59,437 bases of DNA from an uncultured Lachnospiraceae bacterium (GTDB lineage Bacteria; Bacillota; Clostridia; Lachnospirales; Lachnospiraceae), in NCBI GenBank assembly GCA_910583835.1, contig CAJTYM010000026.1, forward strand, positions 1 to 59,437, given 5' to 3'. The translations under genes were made by a program, and so were the position numbers. Shown one piece after another: positions 33,656 through 44,400 of this stretch. The notes beneath the pieces are model-generated. The model searched no databases. It was given only the letters and a program-made list of their open reading frames with translations, and was not told where the DNA came from. How positions within the stretch are numbered: position 1 is the first letter of the stretch; each line of letters opens with the position of its first letter.

Positions 33656-34675
33656 CTACAGCGCTTCCTTGGCAATCGCTTCCAACTGCTCCTGCGATAC
33701 CTTAAGTTCAACCTCGGTTTCTTCCTGCCTGGCCTGCAGTTCCTCATACGCCAGGCCGCTCCGGACACTGTCTTTCAGCAGCCCTTTCACTTCCTCGAAG
33801 GGCTGCACTGCCTGTTCAGACCTCTTAAGGCAGCGCATAACCATTACGTTCTCCCCTATTGCAAAAGGCTCGCACACTTCCCCCTGCTGCATGTCAGAGG
33901 CAGTCAGCCACCGCTGCATATATGCCCCGCTCTTTCCCTCCTGCATATTGAGGGACGACATAGTAAGCTCATAGAAATTAACGGCGGGATATTTCTCTGC
34001 AAGATACGGTAAATCGGTATGCTCCCTCAGGTCCTCCGCTACCTGTGCTGCCTGTTCATTCCCCACATCTGCCGCCATCTCGGCAATTAGCATGTCCACG
34101 CTCACCTCACTGGTATACTCCTGCTGGTTTTCCTCATAAATTGCCTGCAGTTCCCCATCCGAAATCTCTTGTTCCCCTTTGAGAATCTCTGTCAGTTCAT
34201 ACTCTGCCTGGGTATAGGCGTAATCATAGTATTCCCGAAGACCAAAAGCAGTAATGCCATAGAGGGTCCCTCCCGACTCTTCCAACTCTTGACGTCTATC
34301 ATTTTCCCCCTCCTGCTGCGCCGCCAGGGACAGGTAATCCAAGTCTGTCGTAATCCCCTTTTCCTTGGCAAGCTGCGCCACAGTTTTGTTATGGACCAAC
34401 GTTTCCCTGGCAAACTGCATGGCCTGATCCAACGGCCGTTCTCCCGGCTTCCCGGCATCCCAGAAATCCTTGCTGTTGACCGTATCCGTATCATACTGCT
34501 GCTTGATTTTGGCCTGGCAGCTGTCAACAATCATCTGGTACTCTGCTTTTACCACAGGTTGGCCTGCAATTTCCATGATTACCTCACTGTCTTCTACAGT
34601 TTTTGTGCCGCAGCCCATAGCTGCGGCACAAAAGACTGCCAGAATGCACAGGATATATTGATACCTTTTTTGCAT
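33656..34675 (-). CDS. PpiC/SurA-like lipoprotein (peptidyl-prolyl isomerase family)
   Basis: A short lipoprotein signal ends in AAAMGC. The mature protein has a SurA-like N-terminal helical domain (EIAGQPVVKAEYQMIVDSC; FARETLVHNKTVAQLAKEKG) and a parvulin-like C-terminal half (TSEVSVDMLIAEMAADV ... GEVCEPFAIGENVMVMRCL) near residues 190-300. Such PrsA-type lipoproteins fold secreted proteins outside the membrane. The parvulin active-site residues are not obvious, so it may be only a chaperone. It begins 29 nt after the giant beta-helix gene on the same strand and may serve the operon's two very large exported enzymes. Confidence 0.8.
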   Translation of the reverse strand: MQKRYQYILCILAVFCAAAMGCGTKTVEDSEVIMEIAGQPVVKAEYQMIVDSCQAKIKQQYDTDTVNSKDFWDAGKPGERPLDQAMQFARETLVHNKTVAQLAKEKGITTDLDYLSLAAQQEGENDRRQELEESGGTLYGITAFGLREYYDYAYTQAEYELTEILKGEQEISDGELQAIYEENQQEYTSEVSVDMLIAEMAADVGNEQAAQVAEDLREHTDLPYLAEKYPAVNFYELTMSSLNMQEGKSGAYMQRWLTASDMQQGEVCEPFAIGENVMVMRCLKRSEQAVQPFEEVKGLLKDSVRSGLAYEELQARQEETEVELKVSQEQLEAIAKEAL

Positions 34676-34704
34676 ATCGGCTCTTTATTCCTTCCTCAAA
34701 AGCG

Positions 34705-37700
34705 TTACTTAATCTTTTTGCTGGTCATAACCTTGCTCCATGCGCCGGTAAGCTTCGTTGACTTACCGTTAACCTTTACGGTCTTATAGGAACGGATACG
34801 CACATAATACTTCTTGCCTTTTTTCAGCTTCTTGAAGGTCGTGGACGTTGTCTTTGCTTTCTTGATATTGGCTTTCTTAACGCCAGATTTAAATTTCTTA
34901 TTCAGGCAGCACTGTACTTCATATCCGCTTACCTTCGTATCCTTATTCCAGGTTACTTTCAAGGTCTTTTTGCCCGGTTTGAGCGCTTTTAATTTTGCCT
35001 TCCCCGGATTAACCGTGACAGTCACGTTTACCGCGTTCTGATTATAATTTGCTGTTGCAGAAGCCGTCACCGTGATGGTACAGGTTCCGATTCCAGTAAC
35101 CGATACGTTGCCGTTCGCATCCGGCTTTGCCACCTTCTCATCGGAACTCTTGTAAGCCAGAGTTCCATCGCCGACTGTAATCTTAGCGCCCAGGCTGAAC
35201 GCTTTGTCACCAAATGCTTTAGTGACGCTGGCACTGGCAACGCTGATTGCCTGATTCTTCTTCTGGGTCGGCTGATTTCCTCCTGACGGATTTCCTCCTG
35301 GCTGATTCCCCCCGGACGGTTTCTGCGTCAAACCGTTCACTGCCGTCTTCAGATCAGCCAGAGCCTTGTCAGCAGCAGCCTGTGTCGCCTGGTCTCCCAG
35401 GTCCAGCACGTCTTTTGCCGCCTGTAAAGCTGCCGTAAAGCGGTTCCAGCTGACATCCGTGTAATTTCCCTTCTGCTTGGAAGCATGGGTCGTATAGTAA
35501 GCGCGCAGAAGCCCTGTCTTTTCTGCCTTCTTTGCCAGGTTATTATATGCCGTGTTGAGCGCTTTGGCTGCAGCATCAATGTCTTTCTGTACTGCTGCCG
35601 GATCCACGCGCGTAACTTTTGCAGAACTGTAAGCACTTTGGTAAGCCTCCCACAGCGATGTTGGGTAATCTTCCTGTCCATACTGCGGCTCCTGTGCAAG
35701 CGCGGCTTCCAGTTTGGTGCGGTTCAGCTTGGTTACAGTCTTCTGTGCCGGATAGAGCACAACGTCATCTGCATAGGTAGTTGCGATACTGCTGCTGAAG
35801 GCAATGCTGACTTTATTGTAACCTTGTGTGGTAAATGCAAGCGTCACCTTATACCAGCCAGGATGGTCTGCATCCTCAGCCGATGCTGCGGCATTTCCCA
35901 GCTTAATATCGCCGCTTCCAGTAACACTGTTATGGTGTTTGGCTTCCATTCCCACTTTGGAGGCATCGCTGGCGCTGCTGCAGTACATCCACGCTTCCAG
36001 TACATAGTCGGTATTCGGCTCTACTGAGATACCGCCAAGCTCTGAAAAAGCAGTCTCGCTGGCTGCATTGGCATAATTAATCTTCAGACTCTGGCTGCCG
36101 CTGCGCTTCTGCTCTGTGGACGCTGTCACGGAAACTCCATCGGGCCAATGTCCCCAATTATCCGTCCCGCTTTCAAAGCCGGACTGTGCCGCTGTCAGCA
36201 CATTGTCTGCTGCCCCGCCGGCTCCGCCTTCTCCTGCCTTAACCATGTTCATCAGCACATTCTCCATGCGGTATACCATGGCGCTTACCTGGATGGGATT
36301 GCTCTCCAACGCTGTATTGGCAGCTTCGAGTGCACTCTCTAAATCCTGTACGCTGGCAGCTTCAAATTTTGTCTTGTCAACGTCCTCTGCCAAAGTAACC
36401 ATTTCCTGCAGCCACGCTTTATCCTCCGCCGGAGCCTCAAAACTTCCCTGACCTGCTCCCTGGTACTCGAAAGCTCCGATATCAGCTTTCTCGGCTGCAG
36501 TTGCCTGTGCTCCTGCCTTGTAAGGAACCGCATTGCCCTTGTAGTCTTTATTTTCTAAAGTAATCTGTGTCTTATCATCCGGAAGCTTCTCGTCTGCCAC
36601 CGCAGCGAAAGATTCATTAGGCGCTGCCATATAATCCTCTCCGGCATTGATACAGGGAGAAGCCGCTGTCAGTTCCAGACCTTCCGTCTTACCAATTGTG
36701 ACCGTATTGTCTGCAAATGTTCCGTCTGTAACGTCCGTCACATCCTTAAATCCCGGGTCAGCGGCGAATCCTGTAGAATCTTCGTCCCAGGGATATGCTT
36801 TCTCTGCACCGCCCCAGACACAGTTATTGCGGTAATGTACGCCCTCATGGTTGACAAATGCTGAACTGTCCCCATAGAAGATGTTGTTGTAAATGTCGGT
36901 TCCGCTAGTCTTTGCCGTAGCCGTACCTGATATCCAGGAACCCTGCTCTACCGCCTGTATATTCTCGTATTCATCGTCCCAATAGATGGTATTGTTATAT
37001 ACTTGATGTCCGATACTTCCAGACTCACCGACCTTAAGGATACGGCCGCCGTCATACCCGCCGTCATTGACGCTGACATTGTAGCGGACTGCGGAGTTGA
37101 TGGAATAATAAGGTCCCGGACATGCCATCCAGAAACCGCCCTTATTGTCATGGCTGTAATTATACTGGAATAAGATATTCTGGTTGCCGTAATCGGAATC
37201 GAACGCCATACCGTCCTGCGTGCTCTCTGTGTAGGCTGCCTCGTTATTCTGGAACGTCGCATTGTTGCAGTCCCAAGCCCAGATGGAAGCATGTGCCGGA
37301 TTCCTCGCATAATACCAGTCCTCGCTGGCAGCCTTTACTATCAGGTTATTCTCTGCCACGCCGCCGTCCGCATTGATCAACACGATACCGTCCCCAGCAA
37401 CGTCATGCACATAATTGTTCTTCACATGGACATTAGGCCATCCTATCCACGGCTTGCTTCCCGCCTGCTGGCTGCCTGCGCCTCCGACCAGCTTGCGGGC
37501 TGCCCAGCAGCTTTCCATATAGATGGCTTCATGGCAGACTTTCTCTACCTGATTGCCATAAATCTTCAGATCCTTGAAATAAGACTCCGTCTCGCCGCCG
37601 GTTACCAGGACCATAATTCCGCCGGAGCCTTTCTTATTCCCTTCCGTCCCATTCTGTGACATATAGCCGTTGACGTCATGGACGTAGTTGTTCTGGATTG

Positions 37701-38385
37701 TAACGCCTTTCAGTTCGCCGCCATCATGGTTCTCCACCAGAATGCCCGTCAGCATATACTTACTCTGGTCGAATAATATCTTTCTTCCCGGGCTGTTGCT
37801 GTTGGAGTTGGTCTTGCCCTGTTTCCCCTCCAAATCTGCCTTATCGCTCTCCCAGTTGGTCACTTCCAGATTCTCAATCGTAATATACTCAGAGTTCTGG
37901 ATATGAACGGCAGCAACGTCCTCTTTATTTAAGGCGCTTCGGTTCTGGCTGTCAAGCCACTTGCTGCCGTTGCCGTTGATGAGAGGATTTTTGCCCTCGC
38001 CATATTTGCCGATGACAACTGGATTCTCCGCTGTTCCTTGGGCATCTTTCACCATCAGCTTCTGGTCATTCCAGGTGCATCCCGCTTTCAGGAACACTTT
38101 GCCGCCTGCTATGAGCCTCAAATCGGAAACATTCTGAAATGATTTCCATGCCGTTGCCGCTGATTTACCGTCATTATTGTCGTTTCCGTTCGTTGCGTCA
38201 ATGTAATATGTACCGTTATCTCCAGTTACACTCGCGTCTCCTGCCGCCCTGCTATCTGCGGATGGCATTTCTGTGCCCGCTTTCGCCGCATCCGCTGCCA
38301 GCGGACTTGCCATGCCCAAACTGGTCACGGCAAGTACTGCTGCCAGAAACAGGGAGACGCCGGATTTCCATTTCTTCTTACCCAT
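34705..38385 (-). CDS. Secreted right-handed parallel beta-helix protein
   Basis: A 1226-aa exported protein. After a signal peptide, residues about 45-640 form a parallel beta-helix: it opens with YYIDATNGNDNNDGKSAATAW and has repeats such as VTIQNNYVHDV, VHVKNNYVHDVAGDGI and ILFQYNYSHDNKGG. This fold is used by pectate lyases and several glycoside hydrolases; no catalytic set could be assigned. About 728-878 is a carbohydrate-binding-like beta-sandwich, then a FIVAR-type helical part, a Gly/Pro/Asn linker (about 1022-1040), an Ig-like and an fn3-like domain. The last two match those of the neighbouring GH30-GH43 protein almost residue for residue. Start chosen from GGAGG 5 nt upstream. Confidence 0.85.
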   Translation of the reverse strand: MGKKKWKSGVSLFLAAVLAVTSLGMASPLAADAAKAGTEMPSADSRAAGDASVTGDNGTYYIDATNGNDNNDGKSAATAWKSFQNVSDLRLIAGGKVFLKAGCTWNDQKLMVKDAQGTAENPVVIGKYGEGKNPLINGNGSKWLDSQNRSALNKEDVAAVHIQNSEYITIENLEVTNWESDKADLEGKQGKTNSNSNSPGRKILFDQSKYMLTGILVENHDGGELKGVTIQNNYVHDVNGYMSQNGTEGNKKGSGGIMVLVTGGETESYFKDLKIYGNQVEKVCHEAIYMESCWAARKLVGGAGSQQAGSKPWIGWPNVHVKNNYVHDVAGDGIVLINADGGVAENNLIVKAASEDWYYARNPAHASIWAWDCNNATFQNNEAAYTESTQDGMAFDSDYGNQNILFQYNYSHDNKGGFWMACPGPYYSINSAVRYNVSVNDGGYDGGRILKVGESGSIGHQVYNNTIYWDDEYENIQAVEQGSWISGTATAKTSGTDIYNNIFYGDSSAFVNHEGVHYRNNCVWGGAEKAYPWDEDSTGFAADPGFKDVTDVTDGTFADNTVTIGKTEGLELTAASPCINAGEDYMAAPNESFAAVADEKLPDDKTQITLENKDYKGNAVPYKAGAQATAAEKADIGAFEYQGAGQGSFEAPAEDKAWLQEMVTLAEDVDKTKFEAASVQDLESALEAANTALESNPIQVSAMVYRMENVLMNMVKAGEGGAGGAADNVLTAAQSGFESGTDNWGHWPDGVSVTASTEQKRSGSQSLKINYANAASETAFSELGGISVEPNTDYVLEAWMYCSSASDASKVGMEAKHHNSVTGSGDIKLGNAAASAEDADHPGWYKVTLAFTTQGYNKVSIAFSSSIATTYADDVVLYPAQKTVTKLNRTKLEAALAQEPQYGQEDYPTSLWEAYQSAYSSAKVTRVDPAAVQKDIDAAAKALNTAYNNLAKKAEKTGLLRAYYTTHASKQKGNYTDVSWNRFTAALQAAKDVLDLGDQATQAAADKALADLKTAVNGLTQKPSGGNQPGGNPSGGNQPTQKKNQAISVASASVTKAFGDKAFSLGAKITVGDGTLAYKSSDEKVAKPDANGNVSVTGIGTCTITVTASATANYNQNAVNVTVTVNPGKAKLKALKPGKKTLKVTWNKDTKVSGYEVQCCLNKKFKSGVKKANIKKAKTTSTTFKKLKKGKKYYVRIRSYKTVKVNGKSTKLTGAWSKVMTSKKIK

Positions 38386-38463
38386 ATATGCCTCCATTAT
38401 CTTAATTTTGGGCTTGCCTTACTTCTGCACAAGCCTGTTCTCTGTATCAGATACATTAAGGTC

Positions 38464-41400
38464 TTACTTTACCTTCTTGCTGGTCAGGACTTTGCTCCAT
38501 GCACCGGTAAGCTTCTTGTTCTTGCCGTTTACCTTCACGGTCTTGTATGCACGGATGCGCACATAATATTTCTTGCCCTTTTTCAGTTTCTTAAAGGTTG
38601 TGGATGTCGTCTTTGCCTTCTTGATGTCCGCTTTCTTAACTCCAGATTTAAACTTCTTATTCAGGCAGCACTGTACTTCATATCCGCTTGCCTTCGTATC
38701 TTTCTTCCAGGTCACCTTAAGCTGCTTCTTGCCCGGTTTCAGCTTGCTTAGTGCAGCCTTTTTCGGATTGACCGTCAAAGTCACATTTGCTGTCTGGGAC
38801 TTATAATTAGCCGTCTCCGCTGCTGTTACCGTGATGGTGCAGACACCGCAGCCTTTGATTTCTATCTTACCATTCTTGGCATTGTAGTCTGCCACTTTCT
38901 TATCCGAACTGGTGTAGCTCAGCTTGCCATCGCCAGTGGATTTTGCGCCCAGATCAAATGCTTTATCGCCAAATGCCTTGGTAATGGCGGGCTTGACATT
39001 GATTGCCTGGCCTTTCTTCTGCGTGGTCGGACCTGTCGGGCCTGTCGGACCTGTCGGGCCTGTCGGACCTGTCTGCTGTTTTGCCGGCGTCAGTAAATCA
39101 ACGGCATCCTGCAGATCTTTCACCGCTTCCTCTGCCTCTGCTTCGGTCAGGCTTTCTTTCTCTGCAAGCGCCTGAGCTGCTGAGAGGACTGTCTGGTAAT
39201 AGTCCCACATAGCATCTTTCTCATAATTCTTCTCATCGGACGCAGATATGGCAATCTTCTCAATGGATGACTGCAGATACTGTTTCGGAGTCTGCAATGC
39301 ACCCATGGCATCCCGCAATTCTAAAACGGCAGCGGCAATTTCTTCCTGCGTTGACAGCACATACTTCTGTACTTCTATTGCTTTCTCTAACGCTTCCTGG
39401 AATTTCTCCCAGCTGGCATCGGTATAATTACCCTTTTCTACACTCTCTGCCTCTCCGATAAGTTCCTGCAAAGCCGCCTTATCTTCGCTTTCCAGGCTGC
39501 CTTGCTTTTCATCCTGGATTACGGCAATCCAGCTAAGAATCGGATCTTTTCCATTTCCGGTGATGCTCACCGTCACCTTGGCATTCTCCGTCAGGGTAAA
39601 TGATACATTCTTCTGCAGCTTCTTGTTTCCTGCCACATTAAATTCCTCAGAAGAAACAATGTTCTTTCCATTAGAGGCAACTACAATCTTCGTCTTCCGG
39701 TCGCCGCTCCACCATTCATGGTAACCGGTAGCCACCGTATAGGTTCCTTTCTCTAAGACAAACGCATAATCAATCGTGCTGCCCTTGGTTGCCCAGTAAC
39801 CGACTGACCACATGTCATCGCCATCGCTCTTCACGCCAAAGTCATACGTTGTATCACTGCTGTCAATTCCTTCCCCGCCATTCTCGCCGGCATATCCGGC
39901 AAGATTCTCTACAGAATATGGGCGATCGGGTTCTTCGTTGCGCAGCATTGGTTCAGTTCCCTGGTTCTCTTTCAGCAAATCCAGATAAGAAGAATCCTCG
40001 GAAGCACAGTCAAAGAAATAGATAAGCTTCTCATTCCACAAAGTCACCTTGTAGGTGATGGCGCGCTCATGTTCTTTCGCATTCTTGGTGTATGTCATGG
40101 TTCCCGACACGGCAATCTCGCCTAAAGTCTTCTCCTCCGGCAGCGATTCCGTATCCCACTCGACATTTGCCGTTGTCTCTGCCGTATCGGAAGCTAGCTT
40201 AATCTTAAGGGTCGCCGGCAGGCTATCTTTCAGTTCCGCCACAGATTTTGCTGTCTTGGGCAGCTTGGTGACTACCTCGTAAGGCTCTATATTTTCATAA
40301 ACACTCATATCCCAGTTATTGTGTTTTCTCAGGGCAATCTCTCCATCACCGGTGAACTCGATGGGCAGCCACACATATCTGGAATCGCGCAGACTGCCGC
40401 CAGCCCCAGGTCCTACGGTAACCTCAGGATTATACCAGCGGTCTCCCATGTAGATATACTGCCCCTTAGCCGCATCCACCGGAATCACGCAGGTGCTCTG
40501 GGTAAAGTAGGTAGTGTTGGCATCCGCATCGGTACAGGGATCTCCCTTCACGGTCCAGGGACCTAACGGCGTGTCCGCCACTGCATACTGTGCCGCATTG
40601 GGCCCCCAGCCGCTGCAGCCGGAAGTAATCAGGTAATATTTACCCTTATATTTGAACATTGCCGGCGCTTCCCTGGAACTGCCGATAAAGTTGACGGAAA
40701 AGTCTACGTCCCGAATCGCTCCCTGATCGTTCGTCTTGGCAATATTCGTATATGTGTCATTCAGTTTAGAAATGTACATATTGGCATTGCCGTCTGAGGA
40801 ATAAATTACATATGCCGTTCCGTCGTCATCCTTAAACAAGTTCATGTCACGCACATTTCCATGCCCATCCGAAAAGCCCTGTTTTAAGCCGTCCACATAA
40901 TTGAGCAGATAGGAACCCTTCATCTGGAACGGTCCGAATGGGCTGGATGACACTGCCACGCCCGCTTTCGCCTTGGCATAGTTGCCGCCGCTGCTGCCCG
41001 GAATCTGACCGTCTGCGTGGAACCAAATCACATACTGCTTGTTCTTGTCATTGTAAATCATTTTCGGACGTTCAATGACACAGCCGGAATCCGTGGCATT
41101 GTCATCGGTCCAGATGTCATTGTAAGCCGCTTTCTGCTCAGCCTCCGGCAGGCTTCCATATAAGTCTGTGAAATACTTATCCGTGGTAAATGTCTCCCAG
41201 TTAGGTACTGTGCGGAGCACACGCCCCATGTCTACCCAGTTTAACAAATCTTCGGAAATATATGCATGGATTCCCGGGCATGGACGGTAGTCATTGGTCT
41301 TATCCTCGCCAATCCAATACCAGAATTCCTTCTCATCAGCTTCTATCTGACCATTTCCATCAAAATCATAGCCTTGTTCCCATTTAATCCGCTGCACCTG

Positions 41401-44400
41401 TCCGCCGTGCGCCTGGATGACCTCTCCGTTATTGTCATAAATTGTCGCGCCATTTGCGCCGGAGAATGTCGTATAATTATAAATTTCTTTCAGATTCAGG
41501 TACGCATCGAACAGTGCATACATGGCATCTTCCCTTGCTGTCGCATCCGAAGAAGAATTTAAGGCTTTCGCTGCCGCAAGGGCGCTGTCATATGCTGTCT
41601 TGGTAGCCTGGGAATAGTTATGGTCAGTTGTCTTTCCTTCACAATAAGCTACCCACTTCTCCAGGGTATCCGGCATCTCCGGTACGGCGAGGTCCGCCGG
41701 CTTCTCATAAAGCCTCAGTTCTGAGATGTTGCAGTTACCGTTTGCGCCTACTGCATACTTATAATAGCGGTACGCCTTGCCCATAACGTCCCTGGAAGCA
41801 AACTCATTCATATAGGCACAGTTAATCGTATCAACCTCCGGCGTCTTGGTAATCGTATGCAGCAAATCCCAATTTGTCCCATCGTTGGAGCCGTAGAGGG
41901 ATGCTCCCACGCATCTGCCCACATATTGTTTGTCCTTGCCGTCATAGCGCGGTGCATAGCCGTATGCTGCAATCGCCTTGGCATTTCCTGCTCCCAGGTC
42001 AATCTGCACATAACCATTAGACACACCGTCAAAGAATGTCCGGTAATCATTGTCAATTACCTTGGCAACCGTATTTGTAGTGGAATCGCCCCAAGGCGCG
42101 CTTCCGCTTACCATAGCCTCTGTAAGCGCGATATTGAGGCTGTCTAAATCTACACCACTCAAGTCCAGTGCGCTCATGACTTCTTTCTGCATCTTCTTCA
42201 AGTTTTCTTCCCTCTTGACGTACGCATCATCTTTCTCTTTATCAAATGTCACGCCATCCACAATAAATGTGGTAATAGAGTTTTCTTTTAATTTGGCGGT
42301 AAACGTTCTGCCAGCTGTATCCGCAGCGGCATTCACGCTTGACGATACGTTTACCCAGTTCTCGCCATCCTCCGAAGCGCCGCTGGTACGGGTAGCCGTA
42401 ATCGTACTTCCCATAGTCTCAAACCTGCTTAAATCAAATTTCCAGGTCTTCTCGGTCCCTGCCGTGTTGACTGCCACGATGACTGCTTTCTTGCCAGTCG
42501 GGTCATAGGCCACCAACGTATTGGATTCATCGCTGGTTCCCATAATCGTGTAACCCGGACGGATATACTTGGAAAATTGCCCATACGCATAATATTTCCT
42601 TGTCAGGATAAGGTTTTTGCTATTATGGTCGCCAATGGCGATGCCCCACCAGCCCTTGTTAACAGGGTCATACATGATTTCACCGCTGTCATTTTTCATA
42701 TTCTTCAAATCTTCAATGGAATCAGCGTCAAATTCATTGTTGGCATCTATATTGAGGTCCACGGCATTCCACATAATCCATGCCGAACTCTTAAGGCCAT
42801 TGATGTCTGTGATAATTCTTTGGGCAAATCCCAGGCCGGCAGCCATCTCGCCGGCATCTGTGCCTGCCCTGGACGCGCCGTCAATCTCGGACATCCACAG
42901 GTTCTTATTGGCATTCTTTGCCAGCTCAGATAACTCGGCGCGCTTGGAGCCGCCGTATGTATGGGTATCGATACGCTGGATAGCTTTCTTTGCCGCACTC
43001 GACAGTTTGTTATAGGAATCAATTGCCGTGTCGATGCTGGTCTCATCCGTTCCGGAAAGAATCATATTGTTTAGCACATCTTTCACGTTCTGGTTTGTAG
43101 ACGTTTCCGCTTTCTCTTTCAGCGCTTTCTGGAACGCGAGTATCATGTTGGACTCGGAATCGCCCTGGTCAAAGTGGCAGCCCTCCTGCTTCGCGCTGTT
43201 CGCACTCCAATAACTCGTATATGGCTCGTTCATCGCCGTAGCGCTCGTGAAGTCCACGATACCTGCCTCGGCATAATGGGCAATCACATCCGCCATGTAT
43301 GCGGCAAACGCGTTGTAAGAATCTTTGCGCAGATTGTCACTGCTTCCGCTGGCTGCCCCTGAAGTACATCCGCTGACTGTCATGAAATAGGGCGGGGAGT
43401 TGGAAAATGCCTCCGCAATGAACTCATCGCCGCTGGCTGCTTTCGCCGCATTTAAGATATTCCTCTGGTTCGCATCTTTGTTCCAGTCATAGTTCCAGGC
43501 ATAACCGCATTCTTCATCTGCCCTGACAAAGTTCTGCTTATACCATTCTATGGTATGTTTTTGCATATCAATCTTCGTCACATCTTTCCAGTAACCCGGC
43601 ATGTCGGAGTCGGAACGCTTGATGTGTGCTGGATGCAGGAATGGGTCCGCCTCGGGCAATGTGCCCTCCTTGCTGGTCTCGACTACCAGCATCTTCACGA
43701 AATCCGGCGCCCAGCCGCTCTTAGCAGCCACATCAATAGTATTGGCTCCCTCTTTCAAAGCAACATTACGGATAGTTGCCAGGAACAAACCCTTGCTGTC
43801 ATTGCCGCTTGTCTGGGCAATCTTATTCTTCAAGAGGTCCGCATTTGAGACGGAATATTCCTGTTCATTGTTAACCTTAATTGCCACATTTCTGTCCGTG
43901 TTGTGGTTATGGAACCAAATCATTTTGACTGTATAGTTTGCCGCCTTATCTGCATTGACTGTAAAGTGCAGATTGTCGCCGCTGCCCACTTCATCGCCAA
44001 TTGCATTAACATATCCTACATAATCGAATTTACCAACCTTCTGACCCTTGGTGATGCCAAAATCCGCATCTGAGGCAGTATACAGTACATTCTCAAACCT
44101 GCTTTCATTTTTCGTTACTTTCATCTCTGACCCTGCATAGGCAAGAACGCCGCTTTGTTTATCCAGATTATCATAAACCTGTGCGGCATCATTCGGCGTT
44201 ACTAAGGGCGTATCGCCCGTGTTGTCGCCGCCGCCTACGTTGTAACGACCGATGTTCAGGCCCAGGCCTTTCTCCTTGTCAAAGAAAGCATCTGCCGCCT
44301 TAGTCGTCATGGTGGCGTCATAACCAAGACGGTTTGCCCACCAGCAAAGGGACGTGCCCCAGCCTTCAAACTCTCCCAGACCATCATTGTTCGTGTCATT

